A stretch of DNA of 64,000 nucleotides from Mixophyes australis (GCA_036250195.1 JAVHZZ010000003.1:334934875-334998874), one strand, 5' to 3'. Positions 10,039 to 22,541 are shown, numbered from the stretch's first letter. Program-made: numbers and translations. Notes: generated by a model from the sequence alone, not told the origin.

Positions 10039-12117
10039 TAACTTTTCATAACTTGATAACATCATATGTTGTGAATTTAAACAAGTCCAACAAGTCCATT
10101 TTGACTTGTGTGTTGTACTGTTTGTATGTTAATGTAAATGTCTGCATTTAACACAGCTTATGGGGTGAAATGAATTATATGCATTTTGCATTAAATCCAA
10201 CTGTAGTGAAATAGTATTTTAGGAAACACGATCTGGTTCATGGAGACACACAAATGTTTAATAGTTTTATAATGCATGTTATTGTTAATTGATAAGTCAG
10301 AGTATATAAGCTTGTAACACTGTGTTGTTAATTATTATATCTGAAGTAAAACATTGTATTGATCTGTTATACTTGTGGATACAGTAATATATCAGCTCAA
10401 ATGAGCACATAGGATTATCCCGTCTTTTTTAGTATATTGCCTTAAATCAACAGCAGAGTATATTAGAGTGTAAAAGGAACAAGAGTAATCCGTCAATATG
10501 AGCACCACCAACTCTTAAATTAAGAGGTTAAGGATTTAAACCATTTTATTTTAAAAAGTGGATTTTGTGTTAACGAAAGGCTGCTTCCTTTAAAAAGACT
10601 GTGATTGGCTTAAAGGACTATAATTCAAAAGATATAATCTATAAAACCTTTCTTTCTATTTGTAGACTCTATTTTGCATTTGGTAATATGTGGAAGTTAA
10701 ATTAACTTTGAGGCTGCTGCTGACCTGTGGATTTGCACAGTATATGGAAGCAGCAATGTATTACAAACCCCGTATCTATTTTAAATGCAGAACAATAAAT
10801 TAACAATAATTTATGGCCCTTGCAAAATTAAATTTTAAAATAAATATCAAGAAAGCGATGGTGGGCAAAGATAAATTAAATGTAATAAAAAGTTACAATT
10901 TCAAATTTGTTCTACAATAACAAATAGAAACAAATAAAAAAAAGTGATATATTTACTTGCAAGACACAGTTAACAGGAAGTTTTAACAGAATATATTTTT
11001 CCTTTCACCAAGTCGCCCAAGTAATTTATTTCTGGTGTTATTCAGAAGTAAATGTACAATTAGAAAGTGGAGTTACAGCGAGTTTACTGACCCATTGATT
11101 TTAGATTGAAGCAAACCATTAATGGATGCAATTAAAATGCAGTTTCAGGGCAAGGATGCATTTGATATGAAGCAAGACGTTTCCAGGGTACTTACTGCAT
11201 ATAGACTGACAGAAAATCGTTGAATAAATATGTAATCACTGTTCTTCATGTTAGGCTTTTATTGTCCAGATTCGTACAGGATTCGGCTTATCAAACCATT
11301 TGATCTGCTCCACGGTTTCTGCATGCTGGGACTAAGAGCACTACCTGCTGAGATGTTACTGGGTTTTTAACTCCCTCTAGAACAGAGAGAAATTCTGAGG
11401 ATAACTTAATGTAGTCAGTAATCTAAACCAGTGTTACAGTAATTCACTTATACAACTGCCACTAAAGTGAAAAAAACACTAAATCTAAAATATTTTATTA
11501 ACAATAATTAATTATATACGTGTCTTATATGATTGTTGAGCAATTTCTATTTTTCAGCCATCTATGATAAAGGAGAAAAAGGCAGCATTAAATATGTGAA
11601 TATTTTCATTATAATGAATGACCTTTTTCACCTACTTTCTTTTATTTTTTTTAATCAGTATTAGAATAGGGTGTATCGTCAGTATTATCATGTAGATGAG
11701 CTATGCTATATGTATCTGCATGAATGTGTCTCCCTGCTCAACATAGACCATATGCTGTACAGGTGAAAGAAGCAAAGTGTGACATTTAAAGTCACTTATA
11801 ATGAACTAACAAATAAAAGTGTCTGTTCTGCAAAAAATTGGAAATCCAAAAACAACCAGATATAATACAAGGATTTATTACATGTCATTGGAATTCAATA
11901 ATCGCTCTTTTCTCCATCATAATAGTCCAGCAACTTTTGTTTTAAGTAATGTACCACTGGCATTGTCCACCTACTATTTGGGTTAAAGCATATTTTATTA
12001 GGCTGCAAGGTCAAGTTGAGGGAATGTATGCTGACTTCTGTAGAACTTGTAAGCTGGTAGTCACTCTGCCATCATCACCTTTATCCTTTTTCAGTCTCAT
12101 GTAAAGCAAGCTCCCCT
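10039..12117. other. Non-coding stretch, no gene seen
   Basis: AT-rich single-copy-looking sequence with no long frames, no inverted-repeat ends and no protein relics that I could recognise. It may hold unmarked old repeats. Confidence 0.4.
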
Positions 12118-12202
12118 ATGTATCTCAGGGCCATCTTAACAACATTATGGGCCCCCGGGCAAAGCAGTGCACCGGGGCCCCTACATATATATATATATAT
12201 AT

Positions 12203-13003
12203 ACAAGTTAACCCGTGCATGATACTCATGCATTTTTTTGTCAAATAATGTCAGCATACCAAATTTCAGGTCATTCGGATGAGCCCTTTCTGAGAAAATA
12301 GTTTTTTCCACAGACACACACACACTAGCACACGCCGCTACACATGCAGGGGCGGATCTAGAAAATGTTTGTCCCCCGGGGGGATGTTAGGGTGGGGCGA
12401 TTTAGGCCCCGCCCCCTTTCCAACTTCTGCGGCTGCCGGGGGCTGCACAGTATGTGCAGGTCCGCTCGGCAGTGTCAGGCAGGGACGGTGTGCTGCCCGG
12501 CTGCTCTGATTGTGTTTAAAACACAGCAGCACACTGTCACTGCCAAACGGACCTGCACATACTGTGCAGCCGTCGGCAGCAAACCCCTGCTAGGACTGGG
12601 CGATTGCCCCGATCGCACCCCCCTGGATCCGCCACTGTACACATGTGTGTTCATGAGGTAAAATTACCTCACAAAAATGAGTTTGACCCCTCAACTCGTC
12701 AATAATGTCAGTATACCAAATTTCAGCCCTTTTTGAGGTGTTTTTTCCACACACACTAAGAATTTAGTAGGTCAGTTAACCCGTGCATGATACTCATGCA
12801 TTCTAGTCAAATCAAGCTACTTAAGGTGTTAAAAACTCCCCACTGTCACCCCCGGCAACCACCAACCACTCCCAACTGTCACTTCTCCTTCAAGAAATAT
12901 ATAGGTCAGTGTATAACTCTGCCCAGCAGGTGGCGCTGCAGCTTGATTTTTTTTTTTCACACACACACAGACAGACTAACACACGCCACTAGACATTTAT
13001 ATT
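12203..13003 (+). repeat. Repeat beginning AAGTTAACCCGTGCATGATA, lodged in (TA)n
   Basis: The block starts at a TATATACAAGTTAACCC junction and ends near TAACACACGCCACTAG followed by a TA/GATA-rich tract. Internal landmarks include TGAGGTAAAATTACCTCA (a short palindrome) and CCCAGCAGGTGGCGCTGCAG. The same landmarks recur in tandem at 51101-52000. The superfamily is not recognised: no clear terminal inverted repeats or coding frame are visible. It lies within the internal TA tract of the surrounding hAT-type element and is itself interrupted by another element. Confidence 0.75.
12347..12637. mobile_element. 291-bp hAT-type MITE, innermost of a three-level nest
   Basis: Ends are CAGGGGCGGATCTAG and CTGGATCCGCCACTG, flanked by a perfect 8-bp duplication TACACATG. 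The inner sequence is GC-rich and partly palindromic: two blocks around GGTCCG and TGTGCAG face each other about TTTAAA. It encodes no protein and must have moved using a transposase supplied in trans. It interrupts the repeat at 12203-13003. Confidence 0.9.
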
Positions 13004-13007
13004 ATAG

Positions 13008-13112
13008 ATATATATAGATATAGATATAGATATAGATGTATACAGATACAGATATAGATATATAGAGATAGAGATAGAGATAGATAGATGTACTGATAGA
13101 TAGATAGATGTA
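13008..13112. repeat. Imperfect GATA/TATAGA microsatellite
   Basis: Runs of GATATA, GATAGA and TAGATA with interruptions, lying at the right edge of the TA-associated repeat. Confidence 0.85.
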
Positions 13113-13261
13113 CTTGCTCAGTGACCCTTGAAGGTTTTTTTTGGAGGTTTTTTCTTTTGCAGGATTATTTATTCTAATTAAGAGCCCTGCCTATGGGGCC
13201 CCCTTGCCGGTGGGGCCCCTGGGCACCTGCCCATCGTGCCCCATGGAAAAGATGGCCCTGA

Positions 13262-13970
13262 TGTATCACACCTTGCACCAGCTAAACCTGCATTATGGTC
13301 ACTGTTCTCACCTGTTTCCATCTTCCTGCATTCACTTGCTGGGCTGAACTGGGCAGGCACACACCTGGTCTGCTCAATACTTCCTGCATTCTCTTGATTG
13401 GCTAATTGCTTGTCAGCGCTGTCTATTTAAAGCACCTGCTTCTCTACCAAGTTGCCAGATCTCCTGTTCGCTGGCTCCTGTTTGCTACCTGTTCTCTGAA
13501 GTCTCCAGCACATCTATCCACAGATAATCAAAGCCTTTGTGACTATTCCACTACCCTGTGGTAACACTCTGCAGATTATTACTAACTGTTGCCCGAAGTC
13601 ACCAGCACATCTATCCACAGGTCATCACAGCCTCTGTGACTACTCCACTACCCAGTGGTAACGCTCTGCAGATTATTACTACCTGTTGTCTGAAGTCACC
13701 AGCACATCTATCCACAGGTCATCACAGTCTCTGTGACTACTCCACTACCCAGTGGTAACGCTCTGCAGATTATTACTACCTGTCGCCTGAAGTCACCAGC
13801 ACATCTATTCACAGGTCATCACAGCCTTTGTGACTACTCCACTACCCAGTGGTAACGCTCTGCAGATTATTACTACCTGTCGCCTGAAGTCACCAGCACA
13901 TCTATCCACAGTTCATCACAGCCTCTGTGACTACTCCACTAATAGCTTTTGCATTTAGAATATGGACCTA
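13262..13970 (+). mobile_element. LTR fragment with internal subrepeats, 3' end lost
   Basis: The plus strand begins TGTATCACACC. A TATA-like CTATTTAAAGCACCTG stands about 165 bases downstream. A run of ~97-bp subrepeats follows, an arrangement like that of the solo LTR at 39326-40614. No ...CA end or downstream primer-binding site was found: the array breaks off into unrelated sequence at about 13950. The call as an LTR is inferred from the promoter position and the resemblance. Confidence 0.5.
13497..13942 (+). repeat. Tandem repeat, ~97-bp unit, about 4.5 copies
   Basis: Successive copies of a unit containing GTCACCAGCACATCTATCCA, then TGTGACTACTCCACTACC and TGGTAACGCTCTGCAGATTA, start about every 97 bases with few mismatches. 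The last copy is cut off. It lies downstream of the TATA-like motif of the LTR fragment. Confidence 0.95.
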
Positions 13971-14400
13971 TCTTCCCCCTATTAGCCACAACATCAAATT
14001 AATAGCATTCGGAATTAATAGACCTATTCACCCCCAACATGACATTTGATAATGAAACCCATTTGCTCCCAAAATGCCCCAATATTAATTAATAGTATTC
14101 ATAATTAATAAATAGCTATGCTTCTCTCTAAATTCACCCCCACTTCAAATTAATAGCCCTCAAATCACCCTAGCATTAATTAAATAATGCCATCACACCA
14201 CTTTAAATTAATACTCATTATTATGACCCACTATTAAATGAAACATTTCCCAACATCAAATAAATTGCCAACTGCAAATAAATTAATATTATCAACTATA
14301 AAATGATTATCCCCCACCCTCACCATTAAATTAATACCCAGCCTCCACCACTATTACATTAAGTACCCTCCCACCACAACTTACTTCTACCATTCCAGAC
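13971..14400. other. C/A-rich, G-poor stretch with recurrent AATTAATA
   Basis: The plus strand is strongly depleted of G. It repeats words such as AAATTAATA, ATTAATTAA and CCCAACAT at irregular spacing. It resembles the decayed interior of a non-autonomous element, but no ends were identified. Confidence 0.5.
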
Positions 14401-16627
14401 GTGTAGATTTCAGGGGCAGCCTCCACTGTCTGCCTCTCTTATTTCCTGCACATGTCACACTGCCCAACCAAGGAAAGAGGAGGACGCAACAGATAGTGTA
14501 GAAGTGAGGGGCAGAATGGATCCGTGCAGAGAAGTTGCTGGTCTCAAGGGATGAGTCTGTCAATGGGTCCAGGCAACATTTTTTTCCTTTAAGACAGTAT
14601 TATTTTGTTGCAAATCTGCTGACAATGAAATATTTTTATGTTCCAGGAGTCTCAGTTTTCTAGGTGGACATTGTTTCATTCTTCGAAACACTGTATCACT
14701 GAGCAAAGGCTGCTACCCTTGACCTAATTCAATCACAGTATATATACTTGTATAAAGCTATATCTATTTTCAGATTCATGTAATCATTAAATACTGTGGC
14801 CAATTTGCATCCACACAAGTGTTGGTGTCAGAGTTACAGGTATGTCATTGCCTGAGTGTCAGAGCAGAACGATATTGAAGCTGCCATTTCACGTATTAAA
14901 CAAATTAATATTACCAAAGCTATAATCCTTATAATGTGACACACCTCCCCGGTTGCATGCTTTTTATTTTTAGCATTTATTTACACAAATATAAATTAGA
15001 TTAATTACCGCACAACAGTACATTTTTGCAGAAACCATTCTGCATCACTGAATGTAACATTGTAACTGTGCACCACAGATGTATATAGGTGTCACATATG
15101 ACTAAGCTAGACGTGATATGCCTTACCAACACTTTGCTGGAGGACAACACATAAATGAAGTCTATTCATGTTCCTATTGCTAATATTTACCTTGTACATT
15201 TAATCCCAAACTCAATTATGTTTGTAAGTAATTGCTTTAATAATTAGACAAAACCTTGGTACACATTTTGTAGTGCCTGTGGCAGAGCTGCACATGGGAA
15301 ATATATTTTGTGACTGAAGCATTAAGTAATTGCTGCTGCTTTTGCCTAACAATCAAAAACTATTCTTGGAGGGAACTACAGAGAGTAAATAGCACAATGA
15401 CAATGAACAGATGGACTGCAGGAGATTGAGGATGCTTGCAATGTATAATACACATGCATTAAAAACATTTATATGAATTGTAACAGAACTGGGGAATGGG
15501 AATTGGGTTTCTTTCAGAATACTTTTTGTTTTAATATTCTCGTATAGTAATATACAAGTTTTAATTCTAAATTATGCTATGTCAATCGCTTACTTTCCTT
15601 TCACCATTATGAGTGCCTAAATTTTTTTTTCGGGATAGCATTAGGAAGTTGGCTATTGTCATACTATAGGATTTCAGACTGTGGGGCATTAGCCTTTTTT
15701 TTTAGATTACAGCTGTAGCAGGATTTATTTGAGCAATTTGCATAACTATCACAACTTCTACAATCCCAAATCCTATCAGCCAAGAGGAGTGTTGTCTCGC
15801 ATGAAAAGGACGTGGTTTGGACAAAGCAGGATGTGGTTCTTGAGGATCTGGAATATTGGCAAGTAAGAAATTGCATGAGAGTTAGACAAGAGTGCAACAG
15901 TATATCTCCCTGCTGTCTCGACTGCAGCGGGACAGTCCTGAATTTAGGGCTCTGTCCCGCTGTCCTACCCGAGCACATGTTGGTACTGAGAGTGGATATG
16001 TTGGGGGTAAGGGAGGTAGCTAATGGGCAGCCTAGCTATTTACATCGCTAGGCAGCCCTCTGACCACGGCCCACGTCCTGCTGATGGGGACCTGCTAGTT
16101 CGGAGTTATGTAACAGATACTGAGTAACAAATGTTAATGTCAGAGTACCAACAGTCATGTGCATTAAAATTTAAAATGTAGCCCTTATACTTTATTAGCA
16201 TTTTAAATAAGTTCTTAAGGCCTCAGGTTCTACTGCTCCCAGTTTCAGGACTCACACAAATACGCTGATAATACAGGTTTCAAGTTCTACTTAACGCGTG
16301 ACAACTGCATTATACTAAAGATACATTCAGTCCAATGGTCTCATTTACACCTATGTGTTGATCTGTAATGTGTAAATAAAACTACTTCCTGCAGCAGTTT
16401 TGATGCTGTAATGCAAGTTTAAACCATACCTGCCTACTAGTAGTTAAGCAGGTAGAGCAGGGCCCGGATGACATGATTTGCATTATTAGGCCGAGCCAGG
16501 AAGTTCCTCATTATGTGGTTTACATAATCATGGGACAACTGTGTCATAGCGCAACAGGGACATGGACATGATGACACTAATCATGTCGCCACACCAGCCA
16601 CCTTTTGACCTCCCTGATTGGATTTCC
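14401..16627. other. Non-coding stretch, no gene seen
   Basis: No recognised repeat or exon. Open frames near 15664-16051 exist on both strands of the same segment and match nothing I know, so they are treated as chance frames. Confidence 0.4.
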
Positions 16628-16832
16628 AGTTCTTTATTTATTAACTATAATTTCTAAAGAGCCTACATATTATGCAGCACTTTACATAGAATATTTAATC
16701 ATTCACATTGTTCCCTGCCCCAGAATGGAAACTCCACTGGGGCAGGGAACAATGTGAATGACTAAATATTCTATGTAAAGTGCTGCATAATATGTAGGCT
16801 CTTTAGAATTTATAGTTAATAAATAAAGAACT
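16628..16832. repeat. Large palindrome, 95-bp arms with 15-bp spacer
   Basis: The left arm (AGTTCTTTATTTATTAACTA ... GTTCCCTGCCCCA) is repeated almost perfectly in reverse complement after GAATGGAAACTCCAC. The arms differ by only a couple of single-base changes. The arm sequence (GTAAAGTGCTGCATAATATG, ending in an AATAAATAAA-like tail) resembles the 3' end of a dispersed retroelement-type repeat, so this may be a head-to-head duplication of such an end. It would fold into a long hairpin if transcribed. Confidence 0.92.
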
Positions 16833-17802
16833 CCTGCTTGTTCAGGATGTCCTCAGTTTTTAGCTGCAGCCAATCAAATCACAGGAATGTTCACAGCAGC
16901 AGAAGAGGGTGCTGAATTTGCAAGAGGCAGTGACCTAACCACTAGTGTGATTATGTTAGTGAAGACAGGGCGTTTATGTCGGGGCAGTGCCATGATGTGA
17001 AGAGGGAAATGGAGACCAGATAGTGGAAAGAGCCAGAGTCATTAGTTTTTGCATGCTTCTATTAAAATATAGGATTGTATGAGCTTCTTGGTATATGTTA
17101 TAAAAAAAAATGTTTTGGTGAAATATATCAGATTTTAATCAGAAATTAAAGTAAATCATGTATAACCTTACTTCCAATTGCAATGACTAAGATGTGTATA
17201 AATCTTAGCCTTAATTCTCTATTAAATGTATCAATCTATCTCTTTAACTGACTGCTCATATTAACCTATTTAAAATCCAATTAAATTGTCCTCTTACTTA
17301 ATACATCATCACTTTTACTTCTTATGATCCGCACGTTATAGACCATGAGAAATTAGAGAGATAACGTTGCTTACATTAAACTCTTCTAATCAGATTTTCA
17401 CACACAATGTCTCTATAAAAATGATAAATCAAGCCATGTTTTTCATATTTTTCACACTTAATTTATTATATTTTGACTATAGTACATTTTAACATTTAAT
17501 TTTACTATTTTTCATATGCATAGAATTAGAGCATGGTACAATGTATAATAAATTGTAGCAGAAGACTGCATGTGACGTGCTACGAGAGTGTACGTCAGTA
17601 CTTCCTAGCACTATTAGAACCTAGATCTCATGGCAAAATCTCCTAGTTGTTAGGGTACTGAGGGATGAGCTAACTGGATGATAGTACTTTCATTTACTGC
17701 CCCCAAAACAAAAATGTATAGGAAAAATGCATTCTGACCCTACTCAAGCACACCTTGTAAACAGATATTATATGGCAATTTTGCAGTGAGACCCACAGGA
17801 GA
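16833..17802. other. Non-coding stretch, no gene seen
   Basis: AT-rich, with stops in all frames and no recognised element. Confidence 0.4.
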
Positions 17803-17807
17803 CTTGG

Positions 17808-17992
17808 GGGTAAATGTATGAACATGCAGGTTCTTCAACACCCGCATGTTCAGCGCGTTCGCGATTAAATTTCAAGCGGTGCTGCATTGTAAAGGGAAGT
17901 TTCCCTTTACAATGCAGCGCCGCTTGAAATTTAATCGCCGAACACGCTGAACACGCGGGTGTTGAAGAACCCGCATGTTCATACATTTACCC
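17808..17992. mobile_element. Hairpin MITE with GGGTAAATG...CATTTACCC ends
   Basis: The whole element is one inverted repeat: about 92-bp arms meet at GTAAAGGGAA/TTCCCTTTAC with about five differences between them. It is flanked by CTTGG on each side, a possible short duplication; the exact boundary is ambiguous by one or two bases because of G and C runs. The core is shared with the palindrome at 605-664 and the ends with 38945-39122. No coding capacity. The superfamily is not assigned. Confidence 0.82.
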
Positions 17993-17998
17993 CTTGGT

Positions 17999-18364
17999 CA
18001 TACTTGCCAACTCTCCCGGAATGTCCGGAAGACTCACGAAATTCGGGTCAGTCTCACGGACTCCCGGGAGAGCTGACGATTCTCCCGCATCTGCACTATC
18101 TGTCCACTTCAATAAAATTAGACCTGGAATGTACAGGCTGAGAGGGCGGGGCTTCGCGATTCGCATCATATTGGCCCCGCTCCCAGTGATGTAATGCTTG
18201 TTTGGGCTCTTTTTACACTGTAAAAAGACCCAAAACAGGCATTACGTCACTGGGGGACGGGGGCCAACATAACGCAAATCGGGAAGCCCCGCCCCCTCCG
18301 CCCATACACCCCTTCTGCCCTCCAGAATCTCCCGGACCCGGCCAACATAAGGTTGGCAAGTATG
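17999..18364. mobile_element. Non-autonomous element with CATACTTGCCAAC ends
   Basis: Terminal inverted repeats CATACTTGCCAAC and GTTGGCAAGTATG bound a 366-bp, GC-rich body. Subterminal CTCCCGG blocks face each other, and a central inverted repeat is built around GGCATTACGTCACTGGG and its partner. The outer flanks CCCTTGGT and GACTTGGT share six of eight bases, a possible decayed 8-bp duplication. It lies immediately next to the preceding hairpin element. No coding capacity. Confidence 0.8.
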
Positions 18365-18372
18365 GACTTGGT

Positions 18373-20283
18373 GTGTGAGTAGTTAGCATTGGCTTTTCAA
18401 TATTGATTATTATATTTAGAAGATTCCTCCTTTATCTACTCTGTTCTTTTCATGTCACCTCCACCTCTCAAAAGGCAGACAGGTGATTACCTTTATACCT
18501 ACTCCTTTATTGCAGGGTGTTGAAACATGCTTAAATCCATAAACAAATCATACTCATTTCCTTCTGCTCCCATTAGCAGTCAATAGATATCACTTCTGTT
18601 ACTGTTATACATTTAAACGTATAGGATTATATTGAGCGATAGTTTATTCTATCTCAGGGACCAATAAAACATTGTGATGAGCAATTTATAATCACACACT
18701 TCCCTCCAAAACTATAAATACATATAACACTATACATTGTAGTTTACTACATTGCTCCTATGAGAAAAAAAAATAGATATTATTTAAAGGTTGAGAATGA
18801 GTACTGATAATTGTTGGAAAGAATGTTACATTACTATACCAATAATTATATACTGTACATATAGAACCATACAATGACCATGACTGTAAGGGGGTCCTGT
18901 CTTCCTCCATTTAAATTCGTTGCTGCATTATGTCCATAGCCTTGGAGCAAGGAGCTTGCTGTACATTCTAATAAACCTCAGGAGATGATATTTCATGAGT
19001 TGCAAAACACATATAGTATGGGGCTTGCTGCACATGTTAAAACACTTGCACTGAGGATCATGATATGAGATTAAGAACTGTGACTGTTTCAGTGGGTAAT
19101 CAGCCATAAATAGAGGAATGGAAGCCCAGAGTTTGAGCATCGCCCAGGATCCATGGTAGTTTAAACCCATCACTGAAAACTAGTAGAATGAGAACTATGA
19201 CAGGTGCATAAACATTGTTCTCATTGTTCACTTGCTATTTGTTATATGCCACAACATGCATATCATACATGTCATTTGCACACAAGAATGGTATATATGA
19301 ATAGTGCACTAGATTAGTCTTCAAACTACATGTAGCGTTGTACTTCAGATTTTGTTGAATTTATTATCATTTTTTAAAAACATTTCTAGTCTGTTTAGTG
19401 TTCGGGGTGGGGGTGGGGGTTCTAGTTTCCTACCAAAGTGGCTCTATGCAGCATTGGTTTGAGGATCTTGTTGAACTGGAAATCACTTTTGAAGAATTTA
19501 ACATTGACAAAAACCGTCTGGATCTGTTTTGGAGTAAATGTAAACTTCCCTTCCGCAATCAGTAAAATAGTATTGTCTATAATATCTACAGCTATACTTT
19601 ATGTGTAGCATTAATTGTGTAATTACAGATTCATTAGATATTGACAACCTTTGACTAGAGCATGGGTGTACAATATGCACCTAATACCGGACTCGGAGCC
19701 ATAAATTCTCAGCCACATCCTGCACAATGAAATATTACACTTTGCCTTTCCCCTAATTACACTGAACCAAAAAGGTTCATTAACCAAAAAAGATATTAAG
19801 GAACATTTATGAAAACTAGATCAAAAAGACAATGTTACCTACAGCCACTTTTCAGATTCAGTTGTTTTTATAGTACAGTTTAGAAAATGAAAGATAATGT
19901 CTGGTAGCCACGGATTACACCCCTAATGTCATTTTTTTTAACTACATCATTAACCTCATCTTTAAAATTTACAAATAGCAAAATATCTACGGATATGGAC
20001 AGACATTTGGTCATACTTCCACATTATTTCTTTGTGTGACACAAGTACCATCCCCCCTCCCCAGGTTGGACAGTACGTCCCCATTTCCGCTGCTTCACAC
20101 CTGAACTGGCGGGACGTGGAAATTAAATCCTCTGCTTCTCAGACTGCGAGTGTGGCACTTGGCTGTAGCATTATAGCCAAGAACCTCACTCTCAGCTTAA
20201 CACTGACATGTAGGAGCAGCTACTTCATATGTAAGAAGCCGCCAGCTGTTTTTCCTTCGTGTCAGTGGCCAGCACTTCATGTG
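18373..20283. other. Non-coding stretch, no gene seen
   Basis: AT-rich with a short GGGGTGGGGGT run near 19405. No exon, element end or protein relic recognised. Confidence 0.4.
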
Positions 20284-20291
20284 GGCACAAT

Positions 20292-20457
20292 CAGGGCCGT
20301 AACTAGGGCTGTGCGACAGGGGCGACGGCCCAGGGTGCAACCCTGAAGGGGGGCGCAATTTAGGAATATTTTAGGTTAATTTGGTTAAAATTGAGGGCTA
20401 GGGGAGCGGCATTTGTCTTTCTGGCCCAGGGCGCTAGAATTCTAAGTTACGGCTCTG
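20292..20457. mobile_element. 166-bp hAT-type MITE
   Basis: Ends CAGGGCCGTAACTAG and CTAAGTTACGGCTCTG are inverted copies and are flanked by a perfect 8-bp duplication GGCACAAT. Such ends and duplication length are typical of hAT MITEs. No coding capacity. Confidence 0.9.
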
Positions 20458-20706
20458 GGCACAATGCAGAGGCATTATGCTACTCATTCAGTGTTTTAGT
20501 TGCCCATTAACCGTTGGCACCTGAGGAAACCTAGGCTTGCCTAATGGTAGTGCCAGACCTGGTGACAGTAGTTAAGTGCTGCCCGTCACATAAAGATGGA
20601 TCAAATTTATTTGAGTCAGGGTGATACACTTTTGCTAGTCGCAGAACACAATCTGCTGGCCAAGTCACTTTAATGCACAGCATTTATATACACTGTATGT
20701 TATTGG

Positions 20707-20910
20707 CAGGGGCGGGCTGGACCGGGGGGCAGGGGGGCAGCGGGCACCCGGGCCGCTCAGTCTAATGGCTGCCTCCCCCCCATCCCCAATATTGACGTGT
20801 AATTGATGGTAATAATCACGTGATGCGGTCGCACACAGGCGGCATTGCGTATCACGTGATGCGGCCGCCTGTGCGCCCCCCGGGCCGCAACCTGCCAGCC
20901 CGCGCGCCTG
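20707..20910. mobile_element. 204-bp hAT-type MITE, GC-rich
   Basis: Ends CAGGGGCGGGCTGG and CCAGCCCGCGCGCCTG are flanked by a perfect 8-bp duplication GTTATTGG. The interior has an inverted pair around TCACGTGATGCGG. The element sits about 250 bp from another hAT-type MITE with different ends. Confidence 0.9.
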
Positions 20911-20918
20911 GTTATTGG

Positions 20919-22540
20919 CCAAAGCTGAGAGCCTAAAATGTGGCACATTTTCTCCATTCATTTTGCTATCTCAATCTATCTGCATATATTTTTATATTTA
21001 TCATCATTGTTTTTTTTTATAAAGCATATAAGTAATTCAGCATACAGATACTTAAATACAAAATAATACATGAATACACATAAGTATAATAACAAATATA
21101 ATTAGGCATAGTAGCAGACGTGTGGAACAAACACAACTAGGAGTATCAGCATATCATTCATAGAAAGAATAGAGTGTAGGACATCATAAGGGCAAACAAG
21201 GTAGACAGAGAGACATGAGACATAAGGTAGTGAGAACCTGCCTATGAGAGCTTTCATCCTAGATATTTATTATAAAGCCACTGGCCTTATTATGCTTCTA
21301 ATAGTTTATGTTTTTATCCTGACTGGTGTCAAGTTCTCTTTCATTGAGATGAACACTCTAAGTAAGTTTTCTTTTTTAACTAAAAGTTTGTAAAAAGTGT
21401 TTGGGAAACAGGGGAATTATCTTTTTTTCTGTATTGAAACAGTGCAGGGTTTTTAAGCCTTTTACATCTCACTTATCTAAGCATTAAACTTGTATGTGTG
21501 TAGAGATATTTGACTTTTAATGGAGTTTATATAGAAAAACACTAGAGATTTGCTACTTTGGGAATCACAAGCCATTGCAGAACATCAAACGTGAACTAGA
21601 TATTAGTACCATGTGTTCAGTTCAGTGATCCTTAGATGTGAAGGCCTCTTTTAAGCTGACATGTTCTTGCAGCTTTTAAGGGTCTCTTATGGGGAAGGGG
21701 GATGCTTAACACTGACTTACAATTTAGTTCATGTTTTTTTTACATTAATTTGTCATACTCCAAAATATATGCTCAACTTTGCTTAAGGAGTTTATTTTTA
21801 AGCTTGGACTTTCCACTTCTGGTTAAAATAAAGGTTTTGAATAGCTTGTATTGAAAAAAAATCAATTTCCTCCCCCCCACCCCATTCATCCTGAAGAGAC
21901 TCGGCTAACATGCTAAACAGCCTGGGCAATAAGCTAATTGTGACTACTGCTCCATGTCAGTGCTCAACACCAGGGAAAAGCATTGATATGGAAAAAGGAC
22001 TGGTGGGGGTTGGACATACAGTAGAGCTATTTGGTATGTTATTTACATAGTGAGAACCCTTTCTATTGAATTGGTGGAGATTGGGACATTGTATTGTCAG
22101 TATTATACATAGCTGCTAAATGATGTGCCACGGTTCATTGTGGGCATGTGTATAGTTGCTAACCGTCAGTAAATTACTGGTAGTAAGTTATAAAAAAAAC
22201 AAATGGATGTCCTGCTGTAGAAATATTTATACTGATCAGTAAAAACAATATTGAATAATAAAACAAGATCTGATTCTTTGTCATATGACAGAAATATTTT
22301 ATGGTTTTATGTAAATATTCATAAAATTGTCATAGAATATTTTTTATCGCGTTTCACAGCTTCAAATATATTTCATTTACTGGGTTGTAAATATCATCCA
22401 CTAAGTGTGTTATTTTATCTGGATTACTTTAGAGTTTTTCACATTATATCATCTAGACAGGGTTGTTTGTTTTCAGTGCCCATGGATACAACGCAAAACT
22501 GCTCTGTGAATACACCAAGCAAAACTAAGCTATTTAACAC
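20919..22540. other. Non-coding stretch, no gene seen
   Basis: AT-rich sequence without recognised repeats. An open frame at 22251-22643 is mostly low-complexity AT-rich and runs into a SINE on the opposite strand, so it is not taken as a gene. Confidence 0.4.
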
Positions 22541-22541
22541 A

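Larger units (their letters stand above)
12126..13260. mobile_element. hAT-type non-autonomous element carrying nested repeats
   Basis: Ends are CAGGGCCATCTT and AAGATGGCCCTG. They are flanked by ATGTATCT on the left and ATGTATCA on the right, an 8-bp target duplication with one mismatch. Subterminal GGGCCCC-rich blocks match the element at 46509-46929, which has a perfect 8-bp duplication, so the family boundaries are secure. This copy is longer because a second repeat sits in its internal TA-rich tract and a third element sits inside that. No coding region. Confidence 0.85.
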
